From contig CAICTM010000942.1 of the NCBI GenBank assembly GCA_903772945.1, positions 1 to 41,892 of the forward strand: a DNA stretch of 41,892 nt. Direction: 5' to 3'. Below, one piece after another: positions 30,921-40,315 of this stretch; position 1 is the first letter of the stretch, and every line of letters starts with the position of its first letter. Source of the DNA: Seminavis robusta. Its lineage: Eukaryota > Bacillariophyta > Bacillariophyceae > Naviculales > Naviculaceae. The notes under the pieces were generated by a model. That model worked only from the letters and a program-made list of their open reading frames with translations. It was not told the origin of the DNA and made no database searches. Position numbers and translations under genes: made by a program.

Positions 30921-31652
30921 ATGATGGAGGAAGAGGAGCGATTACTACTGCAAGAAGAGCAAGGGAAGTACAGGGCCTTGGTGGAGTCCTGTTTGCATTC
31001 TCCCTACTACCGCCCTAGCGACTTTCAAAGCCTGAGCATCAATGGGAAACCGAAACTGATTGTTGCATCGTGGCTGGACGAGGGAGGAAAGGCGGCGGGT
31101 TCGGCACTCTCACGCTTCGTTCTGGGAACCGAATACCTTGCAGGGACCACTGAGTTGGCCATTTCTGAGCTCTATGCGCCGTATTTGGATGGTGTGTTCT
31201 ATTGGGTGGCAACAGGAAGGCTGGTTGGGCTGGAACAATGTGCACAGTATACGGCCTCCTCTCTCCGAACCCACATGCTTCAGTTGTATGCCATTGCTGA
31301 CTATTTTGGGCTAACACTTCTGACCAAGATCATTGTGAATCGTTGGTGGCCAACAAGAGCAGGATATGGCCGAACTCTAAGCACAGCCAACAGCGGTGTT
31401 GTGACGTTGTTGCTTCCATCCGAGCGTGGCAGCTTTGGATTCATCAAAGACAACCAAACCAATGAAGAGGTGTGGTTTTCACTGGACACATCCTCAGAGA
31501 TCAACTCAGTCCTGAGCAATATACAAGGCTTGGAAATCTTTTCAGAGTGTCGGTTTGACATTCGAGAGATGGCGCCATGCAAAAGAGGGAAACAGCCTAA
31601 ATGCTGGCAAACAGACGCAAAGGCAATCAACATCCATGTTCTGGCGAAGTAG
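30921..31652 (+). CDS. Protein with cold-shock-like C-terminus and possible BTB-like N-terminus
   Basis: 243 residues from the ATG pair at 30921. The C-terminal 85 residues fit a diverged cold-shock/OB fold: SGVVTLLL, then RGSFGFIKD (family RGFGFI), EEVWFSL (family DVFFH), and a final strand TDAKAINIHVL; such domains bind single-stranded nucleic acid. Residues about 45-150 (SALSRFVLGTEYLAG, ELAISELYAPYLDGVFYWVATG, LQLYAIADYFGL) follow the order of the second half of a BTB/POZ fold (FxxML, L-x-F-x-x-L-x-Y-x-Y-T-G, LLxxADxYxL). Both calls come from pattern only. The start could lie further upstream through an intron (see the preceding region). Confidence 0.5.
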   Translation: MMEEEERLLLQEEQGKYRALVESCLHSPYYRPSDFQSLSINGKPKLIVASWLDEGGKAAGSALSRFVLGTEYLAGTTELAISELYAPYLDGVFYWVATGRLVGLEQCAQYTASSLRTHMLQLYAIADYFGLTLLTKIIVNRWWPTRAGYGRTLSTANSGVVTLLLPSERGSFGFIKDNQTNEEVWFSLDTSSEINSVLSNIQGLEIFSECRFDIREMAPCKRGKQPKCWQTDAKAINIHVLAK

Positions 31653-32046
31653 ATGAAGGCAGACAAGACGCAACTACTCCAGTCAATAGCCAACAATGAC
31701 TGGCATTGCTGTTGAAGCTTCTGCATTTTCTAACAACCGAGGCAATCAGATCAACCACAGCTACTGAGGTAGCAACATTCGCACAGATCTGATTGCAAAG
31801 TGCAAGCAAAGTGATTCGGTGGTGCCTAGCTAGCAAATTGTACAGCACTAGCAGTCCCTGCCTTGACGACGGCGAGATTAACGAATACTAAAGCGGCCTG
31901 TCTAGCAATAATGGTGCATGAGTGAAACTACCGGTACCGTACATCTGCAACAAAAGCGATCAGCTAACCAGTGGGAAACTTTGCTTTTCTATACGGTAGC
32001 ACTGCCGTGTCTTTCAGGAAGTGCTAAATTTCTTTGTCAAACTAAC
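31653..32046. other. Convergent 3' intergenic region
   Basis: About 390 bp between two convergent stops, with CTAGCTAGC near 31828 and TACCGGTACCGTAC near 31929. No gene was recognised. Confidence 0.5.
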
Positions 32047-33159
32047 TCATTCAAATACACTATCAAAAATGTCCTCGTTCGCTTCAGCGTCTTCGTCCTC
32101 GTTCATTTCCAGCGACGCATCATCGACTTCATGCATCAAGAATGTGCCGACGGGCTCCGGCCTTGCATCTGAGCCCATATCATTACCAAAGGTCACCTTT
32201 CCTTCCACACGCAGAGTCCTTCTTTCTCGATCATCACTTTGCTCTTCGATCGTGCCGACATAGGTCCTTTCATCTTCGTGGGATAGACCAATGCCTTCAC
32301 TATATACTGAGCCGGGAACGCTTCGTCCCATTCCAAACCTGGATACGCGGAACCACAGTTTGTTGTCCTTAGTGATTTCAAATCTTCCTCTCAAAATCTT
32401 GTTCACCCCGACTGCTTCAAATGTGGAATTGGCAAAGAATTGTATTGGCATGGTACGAATATCGGCGGCTTGGTCGTCGAGTGGATTGTACCAACTTCGC
32501 TTTTGTTTGTCCCATTCTTTGGGTGGTTTGATTTTGCATTCAATCGGAACAATGGTCATGAAGAATTTTCGATCAAAGAAATCTGACACAGTGTACTTTG
32601 GAGTTTGGTTTTCTTCTTCTTCATCTTTAGTGCCACCAATAGTTGTCAGCGACATGAGTTGATTAAATCCCATAATCTGTTTTAGCGAAAACTTGCCAGT
32701 CTGCTCCGACGTTGCCATTACCTGATCAAAGAATGCCGCGTGGGTTGTCGGGTACATGAATTTTCCTTCGGAAACAATACCATTGGGGATTCGAGTGGCG
32801 TCCTCTTCTCCTGATACTTTCCCGGACAGCAAGACGTCTGCTGGGGAAGAATGACATTTCCGGTCAAATGCCAGCTGAAGCTCGGAATCTTCAAATTCCC
32901 AGCAACCATGGAGCTTCTTGGGACCATAGTCACCATCATCATCGTCATCGCACTGTTGAAAATAACCGTCTTCTTGAATTCGGATCAGAATGGACTCCCC
33001 GGTCTTCTTCTTGACGAAAGAAACCTCACAGTCCTCTTTGAACTTGAGCTTCCAGACACCAGGCAGGTTCTTTCGCTCAATGGAGAAACTACTGGCTCTT
33101 GTCAAAAGCCCGCCGAACCAGCAGATAAAGAAGATGCAACGGGAGATCATGGTTATCAT
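32047..33159 (-). CDS. Plastid-targeted protein of unknown function (paralogue at right edge)
   Basis: 370 residues, intronless, start at 33159. It begins with a signal peptide (MITMISRCIFFICWFGGLL) followed by RASSFSIERK, a diatom plastid cleavage motif with Phe25. The mature part carries LPGVWKLKF, then DGYFQQCD, LQLAFDRKC, GKVSGEED, VSEGKFMYPTTHAAFF, TGKFSLKQIMGF, then FFDRKFFMTIVPIE, and it ends in an acidic tail (MNEDEDAEANEDIFD). The same blocks in the same order appear in the incomplete gene at 41070, so they define a family. I know no enzyme with these motifs; the alternating strand pattern suggests a beta-rich, lipocalin-like or structural fold, which is only a guess. Confidence 0.8.
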   Translation of the reverse strand: MITMISRCIFFICWFGGLLTRASSFSIERKNLPGVWKLKFKEDCEVSFVKKKTGESILIRIQEDGYFQQCDDDDDGDYGPKKLHGCWEFEDSELQLAFDRKCHSSPADVLLSGKVSGEEDATRIPNGIVSEGKFMYPTTHAAFFDQVMATSEQTGKFSLKQIMGFNQLMSLTTIGGTKDEEEENQTPKYTVSDFFDRKFFMTIVPIECKIKPPKEWDKQKRSWYNPLDDQAADIRTMPIQFFANSTFEAVGVNKILRGRFEITKDNKLWFRVSRFGMGRSVPGSVYSEGIGLSHEDERTYVGTIEEQSDDRERRTLRVEGKVTFGNDMGSDARPEPVGTFLMHEVDDASLEMNEDEDAEANEDIFDSVFE

Positions 33160-33731
33160 CTATATATTAGAGAAAGTTGTAAAGGAATTGTCGAGCACGA
33201 TGATGAACAAAGAGAGTGTCGGGTGTCGAGTGTCATTTTTCTGTGGAATTCTGAGTTCTGAGGACAGCTGTCGGGTTCGGCCTGGTGAGCTTCAAAAAGT
33301 ATCCACGTTTCAGATCTTTTGGCCCTCGGTCAAAGGCATCATCACAATGTCATAAATGTACGGTACTAGTAGTCTGCTGTGAAGGTATGTATTATTTTTA
33401 CTTACTTGTAGCCATGTAAGCACTGGTTGGCCTATGGGTATGATACATGTAACTGCAGGCCTAGGCCATGTGGCCCATCCATAAAAACGAGCAAGGTCCA
33501 AAATCGCTCTTTGCTTGTGCTTAATAGGCACCGCCCACCTATTGGCATTAATCCAACCGTACGGTACCTCTACGAACACGACAGCTTGGTTTGATTCTTT
33601 GCTACTATACATGCATGGTTTGATTTTAAAAGTATACCAATAGCTCTGTGGTGACCGTCCTTGAGATCTCGAGAGATACCAGTTTAGAATGCAGGAAATG
33701 AAATGCTCCGACCAAATGTTACGTTCCCTGG
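33160..33731. promoter_or_regulatory. Intergenic region with ACCGTACGGT palindrome
   Basis: About 570 bp. It holds the upstream region of the plastid protein gene and the 3' UTR of the Cys-rich gene. The palindrome ACCGTACGGT is at 33556-33565 and a related TACGGTACTAGTAG lies near 33361. No protein-like frame was found. Confidence 0.45.
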
Positions 33732-35489
33732 CTAGTCGTCCTCATCAGCATAAGTGACTTCGAAGCGGCACGCAACCTTTTGTTTATTATTGAAGCACAT
33801 ACCGTAAGGGCAGCTGGTCGATTCTTCCTCTTTGACTTCAATGCTCGAGGAGCTCAAAATATCTATACATGTTTCGAGACATGACCCTGAGGAACTATAG
33901 TCGGAAGCTTCCTCCAGCTGCATGGCATGGCATGGCATCGCATCGCAAGGCAAATGAGAAAACTTGAGGCTCAAAGCAAGATAGATTTCCGGGATTGGTT
34001 CTTTCAGTTGCTCAACTTACATAGTACGAGATACAGACCTGATCGCCGCGGCGTTGGACTGCCTCATACCCTGGACATCCCAAACCAATTTCAACAATCT
34101 CCTGACCATAAAGAAAATACAGTGTTCCTTGCTCATCTTCAGAGGTAGACCAAGGATCGCAGGACAAACCTGAGAGGCAGGTTGTTTCGCTTCGGTCAGT
34201 GTAGACAGTCAATTCAATGGCTCGGTCGTCTTCTGGTTCGGCCTCAACGTCCCACGGATTGTCGAAGGGACATTCAAATTGTCCAGTTGGACACCCACAA
34301 AAGTCTTCAACTAAGTCAATACCCGAGCTACTCCATTCACTGCAATCAGTCTCCTTCATCAATGCTTCATCATAGTCAAAACAGGTATATTCTGAGTCTG
34401 GGATGACGCTATTCAGGTCGGACATTTGATTGCCATTGCAGGCGCAGCCTGGTCCGTAACCAGGACATTCACAGAGGGCGCGAAAGTAAGATGCAAACTC
34501 CTCCATGTCCCCTCCTGCCTCGGTATCGGCGCACTGATCGATAGTGAAGGTTAAGAAATAGTCCTCCATGTCGGCACAATTGAAGACGACACCAGAGCTG
34601 CCGAGGGTGTACTGTTTTGTAGGAGTGGGGCTAGAGCCAATGGGACACAAACTACAGTTTCCAACCTGGGTTGGTGCGGCGGTGGGGGGCACAACGGACG
34701 GGATTGGTGGCGCGGTGGGCGGCGGCACAGAATCGCTTTCTTGGGGATAGACAATAGAGATCTCGCCCTTATTGTCCTTCCAAAGATATACGGTTACGAC
34801 GTAAGTATAGTTGCCAACAGCGCTCCAAAGAACAGTCTCGTTGGTTCCCGTGACGGTGATCCTGCAACAGATGGAGACAAAGGATGTAAATGAGTGCACA
34901 CTCCACTTCAACACTCGCAACTTCCCTCTTTGAGGTAGTCTTACCATCCATTTCCTGACGGTCCACAGCAAATGCCATCACCAGATTCATCTGCAATTTC
35001 AATTTGATACAAAGCCTCTCTTTCGTTAAAAGAATCAATGGGTGTCGTCCATATGCTTCCCGCCACGTCCGTTTGGTTGCCGCTTGGCTTTACAACCGCA
35101 TTCTTGGATGGGCTTGTCCCCACGGATGCTACGGGGGGCACGGGGAAGACGGTTCGTGTGGTGACCACCACTTCTCCTGGGTATTCATCCAACCGAATGT
35201 TCAGAATGAGTTCGTCGTTGGAGCCAGCAACTGGAAAGACCCCAGGCCAGTCTGCGTCATCTTGTTCGGGGCTAAACGGACTGGATACTGGTGAACCTGC
35301 GGCTTGTTTGACATTCTTAATCTGCTTCAAGCCTTTGAAAACGCGCTTCAAGACTGGCGAGTTTCTCTGAAATGCAATCTTGGGAACTTTGAGATTAGTA
35401 AGCCGACGATCGGCACCAGTGCGGATGAGATCTGAATAGACTGCAGTTGTCCAGTGCAAGATACAAACAGCAAGCAGCGTGGTCTTCAT
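33732..35489 (-). CDS. Secreted Cys-rich protein with GDGICC domain
   Basis: Three exons, 35489-34945, 34861-34021 and 33917-33732, join in frame to 523 residues; introns are 83 and 103 bp. The protein starts with a signal peptide (MKTTLLAVCILHWTTAVYS). Residues about 95-205 carry a block with EYPGEVVV, then IADESGDGICCGPSGNGW (residue 182 is split by intron 1) and ITVTG, resembling a domain common in diatom extracellular proteins (GDGICC followed by a G-x-G-x-Y/W turn). A Pro/Thr linker follows (about 224-250), then a Cys-rich segment (NCSLCPIG, CECPGYGPGCACNGNQM, DFCGCPTGQFECPF, ETTCLSGLSCDPW). It ends in a short acidic exon. The role is unknown; a cell-wall or surface protein is plausible. 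Confidence 0.8.
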
Positions 35490-35706
35490 AGTACCGGTGT
35501 CGTAGATGCAATGGAAGTTGGTTTTTGTTTGCTTTTCCCTTATGTTGTTGTTCTCCTTTTATTAGATTTGTGCGAAAAGGGTAGATAGATTAAAGATTAA
35601 TCTCGCCGTCCGCCGATCCACCGACGACTGAAGGCGAAGCCGAAGTCTATAGTACCACGAACCCCAGGCAGCACTGCAATAAAATCGGTAAACTGAAAAA
35701 GTAAAA
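35490..35706. promoter_or_regulatory. Upstream region of the secreted Cys-rich gene
   Basis: About 220 bp before the start at 35489. It includes a pyrimidine-rich stretch near 35540-35560. Nothing further was recognised. Confidence 0.4.
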
Positions 35707-36089
35707 GTGGTGGCAAACGGGGATGCTAAAGTTGATACTCCGGCGTACCGAATACGAACTCGATGGAATGAAGCTGGTAAGGGCGTGTCATATGTAGTGA
35801 ATGTTGAGAAGCACAGGTTGAGTTTGATGAGAACGCCTCATGACACCCAAGGAAAGCCCGATAGGACTCGAGGCGTAGCAACGAAGGTTGTACCGCTATT
35901 CTGGTCTTTAGCTAAGAAGCTGAAGTCCAACGTTCAGAACTTGTTTTGGAAGAAGCTATAGCAGTCAAGCTTCAGGACTTCTTGACAGTGGAAGAAGACA
36001 CCAAGCCAACCACTGGCAATGATTGTCCCATTGTCACTGTGATGGATGGCAACAATCCACGCTCCACGGTAAAGCTGTGTGAGCCATAA
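35707..36089 (+). pseudogene. Frame-split gene remnant or two-exon small gene, function unknown
   Basis: Two adjoining plus-strand frames look protein-coding. The first (35707-35961) reads GDAKVDTPAYRIRTRWNEAG. The second (35916-36089) reads ELVLEEAIAVKLQDFLTVEE and then CPIVTVMDGNNPRSTVKLCEP before a stop. A possible 140-bp intron from the GTAAGG at 35777 to the AAG at 35916 would join them in frame. No ATG opens the first frame and a stop lies just upstream of it. So this is either a 5'-truncated remnant, or a gene whose first exon I could not find. No family was recognised. Confidence 0.3.
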
Positions 36090-36343
36090 ATCTTATCCGG
36101 TACATGACTGAAAGATTTACATAGGCATGGACAAACAGGCGCCATAAATTGAGACTCCGACCGCAACGAAATTTCTCGTAACGGCATTGGAAGGGGGAGC
36201 TAGATCTAATTCTCCTGACATGTTTGTTCTTCTGGGACAGGCGGCAAGCACCAAGCAAACCGGGCTCAAGCTCCCACGCAACCAAAAGACAGCACAAGGT
36301 CCTGACCATTATTATCCGTCTCTGACTGACTGTTGTAAAATAC

Positions 36344-38299
36344 ATGTCACAATCTTGGACAATGATGAATATGTTTGTTGCTAGGGCACTGGCAGCAGTC
36401 TTATTATTGGCGGCAGGGGTATCCGCCCAAGAGATTCTGTACAACGCCATTGTCTACACAGTGAACCCTTCCCAGCCCAGTGCGGAAGCCATTGCCATTG
36501 ACGCCGATGGTATCATTGTTGGTGTGGGAACTTATGACGATCTCACGTCTGAGTTTCCAGACTACACTTTGACAGACCTCGAAGGTCAACTGGTTCTACC
36601 GGGATTTCAAGATGCCCACTTGCACGCCGTCGAAGCCGGTATCAATGCCCAATTATGCTTTGTGGAAGCCGACGCTCTCATTGAAGATATTCCCTATTAT
36701 TTCGATGAACCCGACTGTACCGACTATGGCGAATTTGGTGGCGAAGGATGGGTCATGGGAGCCGGGGTGGATCTCGAGGCGATTGTCCAGGAATTGGAGA
36801 CCAACTTGACGGCGAGGTATCCGATTACCGTTCTCGATGAGAGTTGGCCCGATCAGCCCGTCGTCATTTTGGACCAGTTTGGACACGGATGTTTGGCCAA
36901 TACCGCGGCACTTCAGGCTGTCGGTTATTTCAATAGTCCCGATCCACCCGGTGGGCATATTCTAAAAGACTCGGACGGATTTCATACTGGAATTGTCACG
37001 GAAAACGCCCAACAAAAACTCCGTGAAGCGGCTTTCCCAAACACGGAAGCCAACCAACAAGTTGCCTATGAAAGTTTGCTGGATGCTCTCGATGAACTGA
37101 GGAGTAACGGTATCACTACGGTATCCGATGCCGGTGGCTTTTATCATCAAGCTCAAATAGAGTCCTGGGAAAGGGCCGAGGAGGAAGGGGTACTCACCGT
37201 CCGAGCTTCCAATGCACTCTACGTATACCCCGATTCGAATACGGTCGACCAGATACGGGTCATGATCTCCAAGTTTAGCAATGACCCCAACAAACTCGTC
37301 CGGTTCAACCAAGCCAAAATCTATGTCGACGGTATTTTGTCTCTTTCAACGGGCAAGCTCTATGAACCCTATACGTACGACCCCTTTGACTTTTATCGGA
37401 ACGAAGAAAATTGGTCGGGCTTTGAATATTTTGGGTCCAATGAAACACTCAATTTTGTGGCGAAATCGCTCGTCGACAATTCGGATTTCCAGTTGCATTT
37501 CCATACCACGGGTGATGCGGGTGCTGGATTGGCTCTGTCGGCCATTGAGTTCGTCCAAGGAGGAGCCAAGACGACTGGACCACCCCATCGCATCACACAC
37601 TGTTACCTCGTGGACGAAAAGGATCGGCGGCGGTTTGCCGAGCTGGGCGTCGTGGCCGACTTTCAATTGGCACCGTCCTCTCTCACGCCAGAGTACCGAA
37701 CCAAAATGGAAGGGTTCTTGGGACGCACGCGAGCAGACACATTATTGCCCGCCCTCGAATTGTACGAGGCCAATGCGACCATTACCCTCAGCAGTGATTG
37801 GGATGCCGACACGCTGTCGCCGTTGGAAAAGATCCAAACAGTGTTGACTCGACCCGACGGCAGATCGTTTCCTGACGTAGCGACTGTCATCCCAATGCTT
37901 ACAATCAACCCGGCATATCTACTCCAGCACGATGACACTACGGGTTCGATCGAGGTTGGAAAATTTGCCGATCTGGCGGTGATTGACCAGGACATTTTCA
38001 ACATGCCGGTCGACGAAATATCCACAGCAAATGTTACGAGGACATATCTGCAAGGAGATCTCATATTTGGTCCTGGTGCGGATGTATCGAGAGTGGATGG
38101 GTCCATTGAAATCAGTGAAACTGATCCGACTGGAGCTGGATCCGAGGAAAACGGAGCGACTGACCCCAAGGATGTTGAAATCGACACTGGCGGCAATGTT
38201 GCCGTTAGTGTGGAAGGGCAATCATCAAGTCCAGCTGTCTTCTCGAGTCTGCTGGCGGCTTGCTTGTGCTTCTCTGTTTCATTACTCAGTTTTCTGTAG
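36344..38299 (+). CDS. Secreted amidohydrolase family 3 (YtcJ-like) with C-terminal anchor-like tail
   Basis: 651 residues from the ATG at 36344; the in-frame ATGs at 36362-36371 place the signal peptide better (MNMFVARALAAVLLLAAGVSA). This is the metal-dependent amidohydrolase_3 fold: LPGFQDAHLHAVEAG gives the metal-binding HxH (about 94-96), AKIYVDG carries the conserved Lys (about 325), HFHTTGDAG (about 387) and ITHCYL (about 417) give further His, and LSSDWD the catalytic-type Asp (about 483). The composite N- and C-terminal beta sandwich is marked by NAIVYTVNP and GSIEVGKFADLAVID. The last 25 residues are hydrophobic after a Ser/Gly stretch (EGQSSSPAVFSSLLAACL), like a GPI signal or tail anchor. 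Substrate is unknown; relatives act on N-substituted amino acids and amides. Confidence 0.88.
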   Translation: MSQSWTMMNMFVARALAAVLLLAAGVSAQEILYNAIVYTVNPSQPSAEAIAIDADGIIVGVGTYDDLTSEFPDYTLTDLEGQLVLPGFQDAHLHAVEAGINAQLCFVEADALIEDIPYYFDEPDCTDYGEFGGEGWVMGAGVDLEAIVQELETNLTARYPITVLDESWPDQPVVILDQFGHGCLANTAALQAVGYFNSPDPPGGHILKDSDGFHTGIVTENAQQKLREAAFPNTEANQQVAYESLLDALDELRSNGITTVSDAGGFYHQAQIESWERAEEEGVLTVRASNALYVYPDSNTVDQIRVMISKFSNDPNKLVRFNQAKIYVDGILSLSTGKLYEPYTYDPFDFYRNEENWSGFEYFGSNETLNFVAKSLVDNSDFQLHFHTTGDAGAGLALSAIEFVQGGAKTTGPPHRITHCYLVDEKDRRRFAELGVVADFQLAPSSLTPEYRTKMEGFLGRTRADTLLPALELYEANATITLSSDWDADTLSPLEKIQTVLTRPDGRSFPDVATVIPMLTINPAYLLQHDDTTGSIEVGKFADLAVIDQDIFNMPVDEISTANVTRTYLQGDLIFGPGADVSRVDGSIEISETDPTGAGSEENGATDPKDVEIDTGGNVAVSVEGQSSSPAVFSSLLAACLCFSVSLLSFL

Positions 38300-38821
38300 T
38301 GGTTGGGTGTCTTTAAAAAAATTAGGTTGACGGGTTTTTAGTTTACAATTTTTGTCAGCAACGTCTAGCTAGTCCCCATGTTGACAATTGTTAATGTGTG
38401 CCGTGCCGGGTGCCTGAAAGTGCATAGGATGACAATTTCGGACTACTTTGGATAAATGGTCTCGATATCTTTTCAAAGAGGTAAGTCTCGATTGCCTGGT
38501 GTTGCAACTCTCTGGCTACCGGCACCCAAATCAACACTCGGCCACCTCACAAGCTTTGTCGAGGTGAAAGGTGGGAGATCAGATAGATCGCCAAGGCGGG
38601 TAGTCAGCTTTTTGGCATGGCATGGGGTATCAGACCAAAAATTGCTTCCGAGTGGGCAGATGTCGGTAAGGAACAAGATGGCAAGCACTCAGTGTAACAA
38701 AATCAGATATTAGTAGATATTATAACAGTTTACCTCTACGCACGCAACCAGATAAACATTGAACCGAGGGGACCGTCCTAACTACGATAAGACTATCATC
38801 GTCTCGTCTTGTCTCTCGCAC
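38300..38821. other. Convergent 3' intergenic region
   Basis: About 520 bp between convergent stops, including CTAGCTAG near 38365. Short frames only, no recognised gene. Confidence 0.5.
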
Positions 38822-40315
38822 TCACTGCGGAGCTTCGCACTGACAAGAATCACAACCACACAGTGTTGGTGAACAGTCAAACAAAAGGTTCGGGACATCA
38901 CACAGACCCTCTGGAATGGTTCCCGTCACAAATTCCAAACCAGAAAGATCCAACTCTTGCAGTGTTGGAATATTTTCGAGCTCGGTTGGGACGGTTCCCA
39001 TCAGTCGTTCGTTCCGTGCCAGTCTCAAAGTCTCTAGGATTGTCAATTGCCCAAAGTAGGTGGGGATATCTCCCACAATCTCATTGTCGGACATGTCCAC
39101 AACTTTGAGAGATGTCAACAAGCCAATTTCTGGAGGAATGGGTCCATCCTCCAGGTTGTTGTTTTCCAACAAGAGGCCTTCCTGAAATCCATCCTCGTTA
39201 CAGTAACTGCCCGTGTCTTCAAACCACGTGCACTCTTCTTCCGAAGGCAAGACACTCCCTTGCGTCCACGACCGTCCAAGCGCAAAATACAGAGTGGCCA
39301 ATGCAAATCTCTGTACCAACTGCTCAGGTGTTCGTGTGTCAATATTAACGTCATAGTTCACAAAGAGAAGAGCAAATGCTTGGGGGCTCGTGGGATTCAA
39401 AATAGCTTCCACACTGTAGTCTGGTAGGTAGTCGATAAGAGTCAACGGTACCGTGGGTGCTTCGGTGAGGATAGTGGGTGGCTGGGTGATAGCTATGGTG
39501 GGTGCTCCTGTTTCTGCTACTGGAGCATCAGTGGCGGGTACATCCGTAGCAGCGACTGGAGCAGTCGTCGGCTCGACAGTGGCCTCCAAGAGAGTTTCTG
39601 TGGGAGCTCCAGTAGCAACCTCGATCATTGTAGGAGTTCCAGTAGCAACCTCGATCATTGTAGGAGTTCCAGTAGCCACTGCGATCATTGTAGGAGCTCC
39701 AGTTTCAACTGCAATCATTGTAGGAGTTCCAGTAGCAGCTGCTGTCGGGGAAAGAGTGGTTGCCACCGGTGGGACGGTAGCAGCGGCTGTGGGAGACATT
39801 GTGGTTTCCTCGGGAGGGACGGTTGCAGCATCGGTAGGATCCATTGTGGTCGCCACTGGTGGGACAGTGGCAGCAACTGTGGGAGCCATTGTGGTTGCCA
39901 CAGGGGCACTCACAGGAGGACCAGCCGTGGGAGCTGGGGTAGCAGGAATATCGGTAGCATTTGCATCCGGAATTTCGGTGGCATTTGCATCCGGAATAAC
40001 GGTGGCATTGGCTACTGTGGGAGCCATTGTCATTGGGGCAGAAGTGGGATCATCACTTTGAGTAGCCCGGACTGCCACAACAATAACAACTGCTACCAAG
40101 GTAACCCAAAACAAGCCCAGCCACATGAGCTTGGAACCGAAGAATTGTGGAGGCAAGAGCTCTTCATCTTCTGGCATAGGTGCCATGGGTTGTTTGGGCG
40201 CTACTGGTGCCGCCTTCTTCATCATGCCAGCATACTTCTTAGCTGGATCTTCCAGACTATCCACGAAAACATCCTCGTCATAGGACTCCAACGGTGCTGT
40301 CACATCATCACTCAT
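38822..40315 (-). CDS. Type II membrane protein with Pro/Thr repeat stalk and leucine-rich repeats
   Basis: 497 residues, intronless, start at 40315. An acidic cytosolic N-terminus of about 60 residues precedes one membrane helix (63-83, LMWLGLFWVTLVAVVIVVAV) with no signal peptide, so the bulk should face outside or into a compartment. Residues about 90-280 form a Pro/Thr/Ala stalk built of two tandem repeat types: four of about 15 residues (TTMDPTDAATVPPEE type) and four to five of 10 residues (GTPTMIEVAT type). Then comes a conserved block (YLPDYSVEAILNPTSPQAFA, FALATLYFALG) and C-flanked leucine-rich repeats (GPIPPEIGLLTSLKVVDMSD, GDIPTYFGQLTILETLRLA, GTVPTELENIPTLQELDLS), ending in a Cys cluster (CGCDSCQC). 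The architecture suits a diatom surface recognition or adhesion protein. Confidence 0.85.
   Translation of the reverse strand: MSDDVTAPLESYDEDVFVDSLEDPAKKYAGMMKKAAPVAPKQPMAPMPEDEELLPPQFFGSKLMWLGLFWVTLVAVVIVVAVRATQSDDPTSAPMTMAPTVANATVIPDANATEIPDANATDIPATPAPTAGPPVSAPVATTMAPTVAATVPPVATTMDPTDAATVPPEETTMSPTAAATVPPVATTLSPTAAATGTPTMIAVETGAPTMIAVATGTPTMIEVATGTPTMIEVATGAPTETLLEATVEPTTAPVAATDVPATDAPVAETGAPTIAITQPPTILTEAPTVPLTLIDYLPDYSVEAILNPTSPQAFALLFVNYDVNIDTRTPEQLVQRFALATLYFALGRSWTQGSVLPSEEECTWFEDTGSYCNEDGFQEGLLLENNNLEDGPIPPEIGLLTSLKVVDMSDNEIVGDIPTYFGQLTILETLRLARNERLMGTVPTELENIPTLQELDLSGLEFVTGTIPEGLCDVPNLLFDCSPTLCGCDSCQCEAPQ
39601..39735. repeat. 30-bp tandem repeat, about 4.5 units, coding
   Basis: The word TCGATCATTG or its one-base variants starts every 30 bp (39621, 39651, 39681, 39711). 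Units 1 and 2 are nearly identical, later ones differ by a few bases. The repeat codes a 10-residue period in the stalk of the LRR protein. Confidence 0.9.
39740..39910. repeat. 45-bp degenerate tandem repeat, about 4 units, coding
   Basis: A 15-residue period (pattern TT-M/L-x-PT-x-A-ATVPP-x-x) repeats about four times in the LRR protein stalk, directly next to the 30-bp array. Divergence between units is greater than in the 30-bp array. Confidence 0.75.

Noticed and set aside
39601..39910. Regularly spaced repeats resembling a CRISPR array
   Set aside because: Units are contiguous with no unique spacers, keep the coding frame, and lie inside a eukaryotic membrane-protein gene.
39453..40061. 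Plus-strand Val/Gly/Ala-rich frame of about 200 residues
   Set aside because: It is the reverse reading of the Pro/Thr repeat stalk of the LRR protein; repeats keep several frames open.
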